Source: SXOA01 sp964444865 (GTDB lineage: Bacteria; Planctomycetota; Planctomycetia; Pirellulales; Pirellulaceae). From it: a DNA stretch of 64,000 bases. The notes beneath the pieces were generated by a model. That model was given only the letters and a program-made list of their open reading frames with translations. It did no database searches and had not been told where the DNA came from. The stretch covers positions 1 to 64,000 of the forward strand of contig CAYUJE010000002.1 in NCBI GenBank assembly GCA_964444865.1. Direction: 5' to 3'. The position numbers were made by a program, and so were the translations under genes. Below, in pieces: positions 41,002 through 49,052 of this stretch; position 1 is the stretch's first letter, and each line of letters starts with the position of its first letter.

Positions 41002-42213
41002 ATGATCACTGCAACTCGATTCTGGGCCGTGCTAGTTCTGCTGCCGGCCCCTATTTTCGTCGGGACCATTTGTCATGCTCAGCCAACCACGCTCAGCAAG
41101 GACGGCATCTCGCTGACCCTGCTGAGCGGAGAAACCAGGCCCACGAAGGCAATCGGGATCGCGGCAGGCAAGCTCACCGGTGAAGGGATTTCCGAGCCCC
41201 TCTCACTGGACGAAGTACGTCAAGTTCGGTTCGCCCCCTCATCTCCCGAGGCCAAGCCAGTTGTCGTATTGCACCTGCTTGGCGGCGGCAAAGTATTTGC
41301 CAAATCTGTCACCGTCGCGAGTGACCAGTGCCAGGTGGAAACTTCGCTCGCAGGCAAGCTGACCATTCCCCTCGACCAGGTTCGCGGCATGCGACTGGAT
41401 CCGGCTGCTCCGAACGCCGTGTTTGACAAAACGCTGGCCGCACCCAGCGCCGATCAGGACCGTCTGTTCATCAAGATTGAAGACAAGGTCGATTCCGTGG
41501 CCGGCATTTTCAAATCGCTGGGGGACAAGGAATTTCAGTTTGAATTGGGGGGCGAAATAAAGTCGCTACCTCGCGAAAAACTGTTTGGCGTGGTCGTCGC
41601 CCAGGGTTCCGCGGAGGATGATCCCAACAAAGCGGCCATCACCCTTCGTGATGGCTCGCTGATCGCCGGTGAGATCGATTCGCTCACGGCAGGCAAGTTG
41701 ACCGCCAAGCTCCCCGGCGGCAGCCCGGTGGAAATACCGCAGGAAGCCATCGCTTTCCTGGCCCTCCGTTCCAGCCGCCTCGAATTCCTTTCCGATCTCA
41801 AACCCGTTGAAGAAGAGCAGCGGTCGATCGCTTTTTTGGATGTTCCCTGGCAAAAGGATCGCAGCGTTCAAAACCGCACCTTGACGCTCGGCCAGCGCAC
41901 TTTTGAAAAGGGAATCGGCTGCCATGCCGAATGCCGGCTGACCTTCGCCGCCGATGGCAAATGGGATGTCCTGGCTGCCGTGATTGGCATCGATGCCGAA
42001 ACCATGGGGAAGGGTGACTGTATCTTCATTGTGCTGGCGGATGGCGAATCGGTCTTTTCCCGCCGCGTGAAGGGGACGGACGCTCCTCAGGAAATTCAAG
42101 TAGAAATTCCTCGGGCCAAACGGGTCACTCTCCTCGTCGAGTCCGGCGCCGGACTCGACCTGGGGGACCATGCGGACTGGTGCGACGTTCGCTTCATCAA
42201 GAACAGCAAATAG
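41002..42213 (+). CDS. Secreted NPCBM/NEW2-domain protein
   Basis: A 403-residue protein with signal peptide (FWAVLVLLPAPIFVGTICHA). The N-terminal two thirds are beta-rich repeats in which the pattern L-x-x-G-x-x-x-x-G-x-I occurs (RDGSLIAGEIDSLTAGKLTA). The C-terminal 130 residues form an NPCBM-type carbohydrate-binding domain: RTLTLGQRTFEKGIGCHAEC, LAAVIGIDAETMGKGDCIFI, VLADGESVFSRRVKG and VESGAGLDLGDHADWCDVRF. Such domains bind sugar polymers. No catalytic domain is attached. The gene lies just before the HtrA-like trio and could target a partner to cell-surface glycan. Confidence 0.8.
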   Translation: MITATRFWAVLVLLPAPIFVGTICHAQPTTLSKDGISLTLLSGETRPTKAIGIAAGKLTGEGISEPLSLDEVRQVRFAPSSPEAKPVVVLHLLGGGKVFAKSVTVASDQCQVETSLAGKLTIPLDQVRGMRLDPAAPNAVFDKTLAAPSADQDRLFIKIEDKVDSVAGIFKSLGDKEFQFELGGEIKSLPREKLFGVVVAQGSAEDDPNKAAITLRDGSLIAGEIDSLTAGKLTAKLPGGSPVEIPQEAIAFLALRSSRLEFLSDLKPVEEEQRSIAFLDVPWQKDRSVQNRTLTLGQRTFEKGIGCHAECRLTFAADGKWDVLAAVIGIDAETMGKGDCIFIVLADGESVFSRRVKGTDAPQEIQVEIPRAKRVTLLVESGAGLDLGDHADWCDVRFIKNSK

Positions 42214-42237
42214 CCACGAAGGTTTACGGAGCCACCT

Positions 42238-44424
42238 ATGCAATCTGACATTCGCTATGCGTGGCTCCTGTCCGCGGCCTTGCTGGCGGCTGGCATGCCG
42301 GTTTTGGCCCAGGAAGACGCCAAGAACGCCAAGGAATCAATTTCCGCGGCTGATCTAGCTGCCGTCAAGTCTGCCCAGAAACAACGGGTGGAGACCATTG
42401 CCAAAGTCTATGGCGCGGTGGTCGCGATTTATGGCAATGACCGCGGCGGTGGCGGGTCGGGCGTTCTTTACGACCCCGCCGGCTTTGCGCTAACAAACCA
42501 CCATGTCGTCGCCGGCGCGGGGACCGAAGGCTGGGGCGGTCTGGCCGATGGCAAACTCTACCGCTGGAAACTCATTGGCACCGATCCCGGTGGAGACGTC
42601 GCCATCATTCAACTTACGGGGAAGGACGCCTTTCCCTATGCCCCGCTCGGGGATTCCGAGACGGTGCGAGTGGGCGATTGGGCCATGGCCATGGGAAATC
42701 CGTTCGTCCTGGCGGAGGATCAGCGCCCCACGGTCACACTTGGCATCGTCAGCGGCGTGCGTCGCTTCCAAGAAGGCTCGGGCATGAACCAACTGGTGTA
42801 TGGCAACTGCATCCAGGTGGACAGTTCCATCAATCCGGGCAACTCCGGCGGTCCGCTGTTCAGTTTGCGAGGCCAGGTCATCGGCATCAATGGTCGCGGC
42901 AGTTTTGAAGAGCGGGGACGCGTCAATGTCGGACTCGGCTATGCCATCTCCGCCAATCAGTGCCGGATGTTCATCCCGGAATTGCTGGCCACCAAGATTG
43001 CTCAGCACGGCACGCTCGACGCTATTTTCGGCACCCGCGAAGGAAAGGTCATCTGCCACACGGTCAATCTCGACTCCGCAATTGCCAAGGCCGGCCTGCA
43101 ATTGGGGGACAAACTCATCAAATTCGAGGGACAGCCAGTCGTGGACGCCAACCAGTTCACCAACGATCTCAGCATGTACCCCGCCAACTGGCCCGTGGAA
43201 GTGACCTGGGAGCGTGACGGCAAGCCGATCACCGCCCACGTTCGCTTGAGCGCGCTGCCGTACGAACCCATCGTTAAGAAATCCGAAGAACCGCCGCCCG
43301 AAGAANNNNNNNNNNNNNNNNNNNNNNNNNNNNNNNNNNNNNNNNNNNNNNNNNNNNNNNNNNNNNNNNNNNNNNNNNNNNNNNNNNNNNNNNNNNNNNN
43401 NNNNNCCGAAGAACCGCCGCCCGAAGAAAAGCCGGGCGAAGAGAAGCCGAAGGAAGAAAAACCCGCCGAGAAGAAACCGGAAGGGGACAAACCTGCCGAG
43501 AAGTCCGCGGAAGAAAAGAAGGAAGAGCCGGCCAAAGAAAAGTCCGCGGAAGCCAAGCCCGCGGACGAACAGCCCGCTGAGAAGGAAGCTAAAAAGGAAG
43601 AGAAGCCTGATCCCAACGCCCCCCCCAATCCCAAGGATTTGCCGAAGAATCCCCCGATGCCCATGCGGCCGCAACCGCCAAAACTTCCTCTGGGGGATGC
43701 GGGAAAAATCCGTGACAACGACCTCAATAAGAAAAATGCCGCCCAAATATTGGCCCGCTGGCGGGAACAATGCGGTGCCGCCGGACTCAAGGAATCTGGC
43801 GTGATTTTCAAAATGGAAAGTACCCTGCTACGCGACGGCAAAGCCGTGGGTGGCCAGCAGCTTACCATCGCCTCTGGCGGCCGTTGCCGAGTGGACTATC
43901 TGCTGGACGAGAAGAAACATTCACTCGGTACCGATGGCAAGACGTACTGGCTCGTTGCGGAAGGCAAGTCCCAAGAGGTATCGCAATCGCGTGCCCTGCG
44001 TGATCCACACTTTGCCCAGGCGGTCGCTCTCGCTTCGCTGCTGGTCCCCCAGCCGCTGGAAGGGCTCGGCACGCTCGCTCTCGACGGGGCCGACAAGGGT
44101 CGCGGCCGTCTTTGTTACCGATTGAGCGCGACGGACAAGGAGAGCGAACAATTCTTCGCCTGGCTCAGCGTCACCGACGACAATCTGCAGCCGCGAGTTC
44201 AATTGCAGAAGACCGGCGTCGGTATCGACGACGATGAGCCGATTGCCTCGGTTGTCTACGACGAATGGGACGATACGGACGGACTCTATCTGCCGTGGAA
44301 GGCCACGCTTGTCCGCGGCCTGGCCGAACATCCTGAACTCGTCATGGATACCCAGTCCTGCTCCGCCTTGGCGGAGATTGATGAAGCCTTTTTTCAGGCA
44401 CCCAAAAATGAAACTCCAAAATAA
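42238..44424 (+). CDS. HtrA-like serine protease with PDZ, P/E/K linker and C-terminal domain
   Basis: A 728-residue protein containing a 100-N gap that keeps frame. Signal peptide, then a trypsin-like domain with a complete triad: TNHHVV (His89), GGDVAIIQL (Asp120) and GNSGGPL (Ser203). A PDZ domain follows (GKVICHTVNLDSAIAKAGLQ, LGDKLIKFEGQPV). Next is a low-complexity linker rich in Glu, Pro and Lys that contains the gap, and then a 220-residue C-terminal domain (KESGVIFKMESTLLRDGKAV to the end) that recalls the beta-fold of outer-membrane lipoprotein carriers but is not recognised with confidence. It is the only one of the three tandem proteases able to cleave. Confidence 0.85.
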   Translation: MQSDIRYAWLLSAALLAAGMPVLAQEDAKNAKESISAADLAAVKSAQKQRVETIAKVYGAVVAIYGNDRGGGGSGVLYDPAGFALTNHHVVAGAGTEGWGGLADGKLYRWKLIGTDPGGDVAIIQLTGKDAFPYAPLGDSETVRVGDWAMAMGNPFVLAEDQRPTVTLGIVSGVRRFQEGSGMNQLVYGNCIQVDSSINPGNSGGPLFSLRGQVIGINGRGSFEERGRVNVGLGYAISANQCRMFIPELLATKIAQHGTLDAIFGTREGKVICHTVNLDSAIAKAGLQLGDKLIKFEGQPVVDANQFTNDLSMYPANWPVEVTWERDGKPITAHVRLSALPYEPIVKKSEEPPPEEXXXXXXXXXXXXXXXXXXXXXXXXXXXXXXXXXXEEPPPEEKPGEEKPKEEKPAEKKPEGDKPAEKSAEEKKEEPAKEKSAEAKPADEQPAEKEAKKEEKPDPNAPPNPKDLPKNPPMPMRPQPPKLPLGDAGKIRDNDLNKKNAAQILARWREQCGAAGLKESGVIFKMESTLLRDGKAVGGQQLTIASGGRCRVDYLLDEKKHSLGTDGKTYWLVAEGKSQEVSQSRALRDPHFAQAVALASLLVPQPLEGLGTLALDGADKGRGRLCYRLSATDKESEQFFAWLSVTDDNLQPRVQLQKTGVGIDDDEPIASVVYDEWDDTDGLYLPWKATLVRGLAEHPELVMDTQSCSALAEIDEAFFQAPKNETPK
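43306..43405. other. Assembly gap (100 N) in the protease linker
   Basis: The same 20-base string CCGAAGAACCGCCGCCCGAA borders the gap on both sides, so the gap marks an unresolved tandem repeat (E-E-P-P-P-E-E type) in the linker. The true length is unknown. Confidence 0.97.
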
Positions 44425-45424
44425 GCTCGCCGGCGCGGTCCTGGCCATCCTTTGCCTGGCATCGGCAACGATTCTTGTCGCGGAGGAAACCGTCTCTCCC
44501 GACGGGGTTTTCGCCGAAGCGATTCAAATCGCCCAGCGGCGGACGGTAAAGATCTACGGAGCCGGAATCGGACGCAGTCCGGCTTACGCCAGCGGAATCC
44601 TGGTATCGTCGACGGGGGACGTTTTGACCGGAAATGGGGTCTATCTGGGAGCCGACAACCTCCGGGTGACGCTGCCGGATGGCACCACTTATCCCGCAAC
44701 CGTGGTCCGCCGCAGCCAGTCCTTGCAAGTCGCACAACTCAAAATCGAGGCCAACACTCCTGACTTCTTCGAAATCCCCGAGAAGCCCGCGGCCGGCAAA
44801 GGGGACTGGATTCTAGCCGTCAGCAATGCGTTCAAAGTGGCGGATCGGGCGGAACCGCTGTCGGTAAACATTGGCGTGCTCTCGCTCCGGACGCTGCTCG
44901 ATGCCCGGCGCGGCGTGAACGATTTTCCCTATGAAGGAGACGTCTACCTCTACGATGCGATCACCAGCAATCCCGGAGCCGCCGGCGGCGCGGTGGTCAG
45001 CACCGAAGGGAAGCTGGTCGGCATGATTGGCCGCGTCATCGAATCAAAGTCCACGAACACACGCCTCAACTATGCGGTGCCGGCGGATACGCTGCTGAAG
45101 TTCATGTCGGGTGAAGAACCGGCTCCGATGGTGACGCAGACCCCCTCGACCGGCGCGAAAGGGGAACTCGGCATTCGCCTCTTCGCCCTGGGGGGCCGCA
45201 AGAGCCCGGCTTTCATTGATCGCGTGATTCCCAACAGTGCCGCCGCTAAGGCGGGCCTCAAGACGGACGACATGGTCATTTCCATCGGCGGCGAGATTGT
45301 TCGCAACGCGGGGGATTTCAATCGCCTGGCGGAAGCCTTGAAAGCCGGCGAGGAAGTTACCATTGAGGTCAAGCGCAAGAATGATTTGCTGACCATCAAG
45401 CTCATGCCCTCGGAGGCCAAATAA
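44408..45424 (+). CDS. Catalytically dead HtrA-like protein with PDZ
   Basis: A 338-residue exported protein that overlaps the end of the active protease gene by 17 bases; the frame upstream of 44408 is open only as a shadow. The trypsin-like fold is recognisable but all three catalytic positions are changed: TNHHVV of its neighbour is TGNGVY, GDVAIIQL is LQVAQLKI and GNSGGPL is GAAGGAV. The PDZ domain is intact (RVIPNSAAAKAGLKTDDMVI). It probably binds peptides or regulates the active neighbour. Confidence 0.8.
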   Translation: MKLQNKLAGAVLAILCLASATILVAEETVSPDGVFAEAIQIAQRRTVKIYGAGIGRSPAYASGILVSSTGDVLTGNGVYLGADNLRVTLPDGTTYPATVVRRSQSLQVAQLKIEANTPDFFEIPEKPAAGKGDWILAVSNAFKVADRAEPLSVNIGVLSLRTLLDARRGVNDFPYEGDVYLYDAITSNPGAAGGAVVSTEGKLVGMIGRVIESKSTNTRLNYAVPADTLLKFMSGEEPAPMVTQTPSTGAKGELGIRLFALGGRKSPAFIDRVIPNSAAAKAGLKTDDMVISIGGEIVRNAGDFNRLAEALKAGEEVTIEVKRKNDLLTIKLMPSEAK

Positions 45425-46671
45425 TGAATCCGTTAACAGTTTCCCGATGTTGTGGATGTGCGGTTCTGGCGGCATGGCTGATTTGCGGGATGGTCGCGGA
45501 AGCTGACGAGCCCAAGCCGAAGGACGCCGCAGCCGAGCAAAAGACGCTTTTGCGAGGAACGCTGCTGGCACCCAAAGCCTTCCGCGCTGCCGCCCAAAAG
45601 ATTCAAGCGTCGATGGTCACGATCGAAGGCTTCGGCGGTCTGGCCCCCGGCAGCGGGCAGACCAAGGGAATTCATGCCCCCGGTGAAGGGCCGACGACAG
45701 GTCTCATCATTTCGTCGGACGGCTATATCGTCACCAGCACTTTTAATTTCATCCGCAAGCCGCCGATTATTGCCGTGCGCCTCCCTTCGGGAGAACGGAA
45801 AATCGCGCAGTTGCTGGGGCGGGATGAAACCCGTCGCATTTGCCTGCTCAAGATCGATGGCGTGAGCGGGTTGGACGTGCCAGAGATGGCCCCGCGAGAA
45901 AATCTCGCGGTCGGTCAGTGGGCGGTCGCCTTGGGGATTGGCTATGGAGACGACGAGCCGGCTCTGACGGCGGGAATTATCTCCGCCACCAGCCGCATCG
46001 GAACCAAAGCCGTGCAGACCGACGCCAATCTCAGCCCGGCGAATTATGGCGGACCGCTGATCGATCTCGACGGCCGCGTCATCGGCATCTGCGTACCGCT
46101 TTCTCCCGGCGGCCAGAAAGAAGGTGCCGGCAGCGAATGGTACGACTCGGGCATCGGTTTCGCCGTTCCACTGGTCGGCCTCGACAAAGTCATCACCGCC
46201 ATGAAGGAAGGAAAAACTCTGCAGAAGGCTTTTCTGGGTGTCCAAACCCAGCCGACGGGAACGCCCCCCAGCGGCGCGTCCGTCGTGCAGGTCGTCCCTG
46301 ATTCCCCAGCCGCCAAAGGGGGCCTGGTCAAGGACGACAAACTGCTCAAGCTGGACGACACGGAAATCATGGATGTGACCCACCTCTCGTCCGTCATTGC
46401 CCGTTATGTTGCTGGGGACAAAGTCGAGTTGACCTACCAGCGGGGCGAAGAGAAGAAGACCGTTACCATCGAGCTGGCCGTCGCTCCTCCCCCAGCCCCT
46501 CCCGTGAAGCCGATGCCGCCGATGGATCCTGCCAAAAAGCCCGAAGAAAAGCCGGCTGAAAAACCAGGCGAGGAAAAGCCGTCCGAGAAGCCAGGCGATG
46601 AAAAGCCCGCCGAAAAACCCGCGGAGCCCAAGCCGGAGCCGCAGCCGGAAAAGACGCCGCAGGCGAACTAA
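45424..46671 (+). CDS. Second catalytically dead HtrA-like protein with PDZ and EKP tail
   Basis: A 415-residue protein whose ATG shares a base with the previous stop (TAATG). The triad is lost again and differently: TNHHVV is TSTFNF, the Asp block is RRICLLKI and GNSGGPL is ANYGGPL. A PDZ domain follows (VVQVVPDSPAAKGGLVKDDK). The C-terminus is a Pro/Glu/Lys-rich tail (about 60 residues, KPEEKPAEKPGEEKPSEKPG) similar to the linker of the active paralogue. It is probably an exported peptide-binding or scaffold protein. The change of different residues in the two dead copies suggests independent loss. Confidence 0.8.
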   Translation: MNPLTVSRCCGCAVLAAWLICGMVAEADEPKPKDAAAEQKTLLRGTLLAPKAFRAAAQKIQASMVTIEGFGGLAPGSGQTKGIHAPGEGPTTGLIISSDGYIVTSTFNFIRKPPIIAVRLPSGERKIAQLLGRDETRRICLLKIDGVSGLDVPEMAPRENLAVGQWAVALGIGYGDDEPALTAGIISATSRIGTKAVQTDANLSPANYGGPLIDLDGRVIGICVPLSPGGQKEGAGSEWYDSGIGFAVPLVGLDKVITAMKEGKTLQKAFLGVQTQPTGTPPSGASVVQVVPDSPAAKGGLVKDDKLLKLDDTEIMDVTHLSSVIARYVAGDKVELTYQRGEEKKTVTIELAVAPPPAPPVKPMPPMDPAKKPEEKPAEKPGEEKPSEKPGDEKPAEKPAEPKPEPQPEKTPQAN

Positions 46672-46689
46672 CCCATCATGAGGAGCAGA

Positions 46690-47457
46690 ATGGAATCGCT
46701 CAGAAAATCGCCGGTCGCCGTCGTGCTGGCCGCTGGCCAAGGGACGCGGATGAAGTCCGACTTGCCCAAAGTCCTTTGTCCCGTTTTGGGCCGGCCCATG
46801 ATCCATTACGTGCTGGATGCACTTGCCGCCGCTGGCGTGCAGCGCGTGATTGCGGTCGTCGGCTATCGGGCGGATGACGTCAAGGCGGCGCTCCACGAAC
46901 GAAAAAACGTCGAGTATGCCCTGCAGACGGAGCGACTGGGGACAGGACATGCCGTAAAAATGGCTCGCGGACAGCTTTGGGAACATGAGGGACCGGTGAT
47001 CATCGTCGCCGGAGATTCCCCCATGATCCAGCGGCAGTCCCTGGCGGCTTTGCTCGATCATTTCTATGGAGCGCTCCCCTCTTGCTTGCTGGGAACCTTG
47101 AAAAAGGACGACCCCAGTGGCCTCGGAAGAATTGTCCGAGATGAGCGGGGAGAGTTTGCCGGCATTGTCGAGGAGAAAGACGCGACTTTGCCGCAGCGGC
47201 AGATCAAGGAAGTCAACATGAGCACCTACATCTTCGAATGCCGCGAACTTTTGCACGGGCTCGACCTCCTTAAGAATGACAACCGGCAGGGGGAATACTA
47301 CCTGACGGATTGTCCCGGCATCTTGAAGCGGGAGGGAAAACTGGTCCAGGCCCTCCCAATTCTCCAGCCGTGCGAAGCGCTCAGCATTAACACGCCCGAC
47401 GAACTCGCTGCCGTGGAGGCGGAAATGCTTCGGCTGGGTTACGAGCGGGCGTTTTAG
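46690..47457 (+). CDS. GlmU-like nucleotidyltransferase, N-terminal domain only
   Basis: A 255-residue protein. ATG 46690 has AGGAG just upstream; an ATG at 46678 is also in frame. VVLAAGQGTRMKSDLPKVLC is the sugar-nucleotidyltransferase loop, and IIVAGDSPMI, GLGRIVRD, EVNMSTYIF and NDNRQGEYYLTD match the uridylyltransferase half of GlmU (UDP-N-acetylglucosamine synthesis). The C-terminal left-handed beta-helix acetyltransferase domain is absent, so the acetylation of glucosamine-1-phosphate must be done by another protein, or this enzyme works on another sugar. It precedes prs, the same neighbour that glmU has in Gram-positive bacteria. Confidence 0.82.
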   Translation: MESLRKSPVAVVLAAGQGTRMKSDLPKVLCPVLGRPMIHYVLDALAAAGVQRVIAVVGYRADDVKAALHERKNVEYALQTERLGTGHAVKMARGQLWEHEGPVIIVAGDSPMIQRQSLAALLDHFYGALPSCLLGTLKKDDPSGLGRIVRDERGEFAGIVEEKDATLPQRQIKEVNMSTYIFECRELLHGLDLLKNDNRQGEYYLTDCPGILKREGKLVQALPILQPCEALSINTPDELAAVEAEMLRLGYERAF

Positions 47458-47597
47458 CCGACGTTTCTTCCCATTGCCAGCAAATTGTCCTGGCATGTGG
47501 CACCCGTGCCGCTTGCCTCCATCGGCCCCTTCGCTCATCATCAAGGATGCGGCAGCGGACGCTGATTCCTGACCCCTGACTCCTGACCCCTTCCCCC

Positions 47598-48560
47598 ATG
47601 CGTGAGCTCAAGATCTTCTCCGGCCAGGCCAACCGCAAACTGGCCAAGGATATTTGCGCCCACCTGCATCTGCCGCTGGGGGAAATCACCCTCGGCAAGT
47701 TCAAGGATGGCGAGAACTATTGCAAGATTGAAGAGGACATTCGCGGCCGCGACATCTTCCTAATCCAGCCAACCTGCCCGCCGGTGAATGACAACCTGCT
47801 GGAACTGCTGATCATGATCGACAGTTGCAAACGGGCCAGTGCCGAGCGGATCACCACGGTCATTCCCTATTTCGGCTATGCCCGGCAGGACCGCAAGGAC
47901 GAAGGCCGGGTACCGATTACCGCCAAGCTGGTGGCGAACCTCATCACCCGGGCGGGTGCCGACCGAGTGCTGACGATGGACCTCCATTCGCCGCAGATTC
48001 AAGGCTTCTTCGACGTCCCCGTGGACAACATGTTCGCCGCCCCGGTCCTCAACGAATTCGTGGTCAGCCTGTCCCAGCCCGACGAGGAGCGAGTCGTCGT
48101 CAGTCCCGACGTCGGCAGCATCAAGCGGGCCCTGTGGCACGCCAAAAAACTGGGCGGACAACTGGCCATCGTCGACAAGCGGCGGGACAGCCCGACGGAG
48201 ACGCGGCAGGAACACATCATTGGGGGTCCCATCCGGGGAAAAATTGCCCTGATGTTCGACGACATGATTTCGACGGGGGGCTCGATTTGCGGGGCCGCCA
48301 TGAAGGTGCATGCCGAAGGAGCCAAAGAGATCTACGTCGCGGCTACGCACGGGGTCCTCTGCGGCGACGCGGTCAAAAAGCTCAACGAAGCACCCATCAC
48401 CAAGGTCATCGTCACCGACACAATTCCGCTGCCGCCAGAGAAGCTGACGCAGTGTCCCAAAATCACCGTCCGCACCGTCGCACCGATGCTTGCGGAGGCC
48501 ATCAAGCGGATTCACCACGACCAGTCGATCAGCATGATGTTCGAAAAAACGGAGGAATAG
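47598..48560 (+). CDS. prs: Ribose-phosphate pyrophosphokinase
   Basis: A 320-residue enzyme of normal length. LKIFSGQANRKLAKDICAHL, FKDGENYCKIEEDIRGRDIF, VIPYFGYARQDRK (ATP-binding flag region), TMDLHSPQIQGFF, VVSPDVGSIKRA and the PRPP loop LMFDDMISTGGSI are all present. It makes PRPP from ribose-5-phosphate and ATP for nucleotide, histidine and tryptophan synthesis. It lies 140 bases after the GlmU-like gene; the intergenic part contains a repeated CCTGACCCCTGACTCCTGAC string. A Shine-Dalgarno is not clear. Confidence 0.95.
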   Translation: MRELKIFSGQANRKLAKDICAHLHLPLGEITLGKFKDGENYCKIEEDIRGRDIFLIQPTCPPVNDNLLELLIMIDSCKRASAERITTVIPYFGYARQDRKDEGRVPITAKLVANLITRAGADRVLTMDLHSPQIQGFFDVPVDNMFAAPVLNEFVVSLSQPDEERVVVSPDVGSIKRALWHAKKLGGQLAIVDKRRDSPTETRQEHIIGGPIRGKIALMFDDMISTGGSICGAAMKVHAEGAKEIYVAATHGVLCGDAVKKLNEAPITKVIVTDTIPLPPEKLTQCPKITVRTVAPMLAEAIKRIHHDQSISMMFEKTEE

Positions 48561-48562
48561 TC

Positions 48563-48900
48563 GTGCCGGCAGAGCGGAGCAGCGGCTATCTTTCCCATGC
48601 GGCTTTTTCAGCGCTGTATCTGCTGCTCCTGGCGGCGGTCATCGGCGGCAGCTACTATGCCCGGTCCTGGGCTATTGCCGTCTACGGCGGTCCGCAGGGC
48701 CAAGCCGGTTGGGACCAGTGGCGAGCCGGTGCCGAAAAGCTCTCCACCGAAGGCCCGGTCAAACGCCGCGTTCCCAAAAGCGACAAGCCCCCGGCGCTCG
48801 TCCTGGCCACGACGTACTTTGGCGTCTGCCTCACCATTGTCCTCGTGCTAACGACGGTCCTATTCGCGACGGCGGTATACTTTGTGCAAGGGGTGCTCCG
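48563..48900 (+). CDS. Small membrane protein, truncated by assembly gap
   Basis: A GTG at 48563 is preceded by GGAGG with seven bases spacing, immediately after the prs stop. The visible 112 residues contain two membrane helices (FSALYLLLLAAVIGGSYYAR and FGVCLTIVLVLTTVLFATAV) separated by about 50 polar residues. The frame then enters the 100-N gap, and what follows the gap looks like repeat DNA, so the end is unknown. I do not recognise the family. Confidence 0.6.
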
Positions 48901-49000
48901 NNNNNNNNNNNNNNNNNNNNNNNNNNNNNNNNNNNNNNNNNNNNNNNNNNNNNNNNNNNNNNNNNNNNNNNNNNNNNNNNNNNNNNNNNNNNNNNNNNNN
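48901..49000. other. Assembly gap (100 N)
   Basis: The right border is AGCATTGAGCATCGAGCATT, a direct near-duplication typical of a dispersed intergenic element. The gap hides the end of the membrane protein and possibly the true start of the transporter. Confidence 0.97.
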
Positions 49001-49052
49001 AGCATTGAGCATCGAGCATTTGACATTGCCCCCTTCGCCCTCATATCCGCTT

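Noticed and set aside
45433..47544. A 703-codon open frame on the minus strand
   Set aside because: It lies opposite the dead HtrA and GlmU-like genes, whose motifs are clear. High-G+C genes often leave long antisense frames; its residues show no domain.
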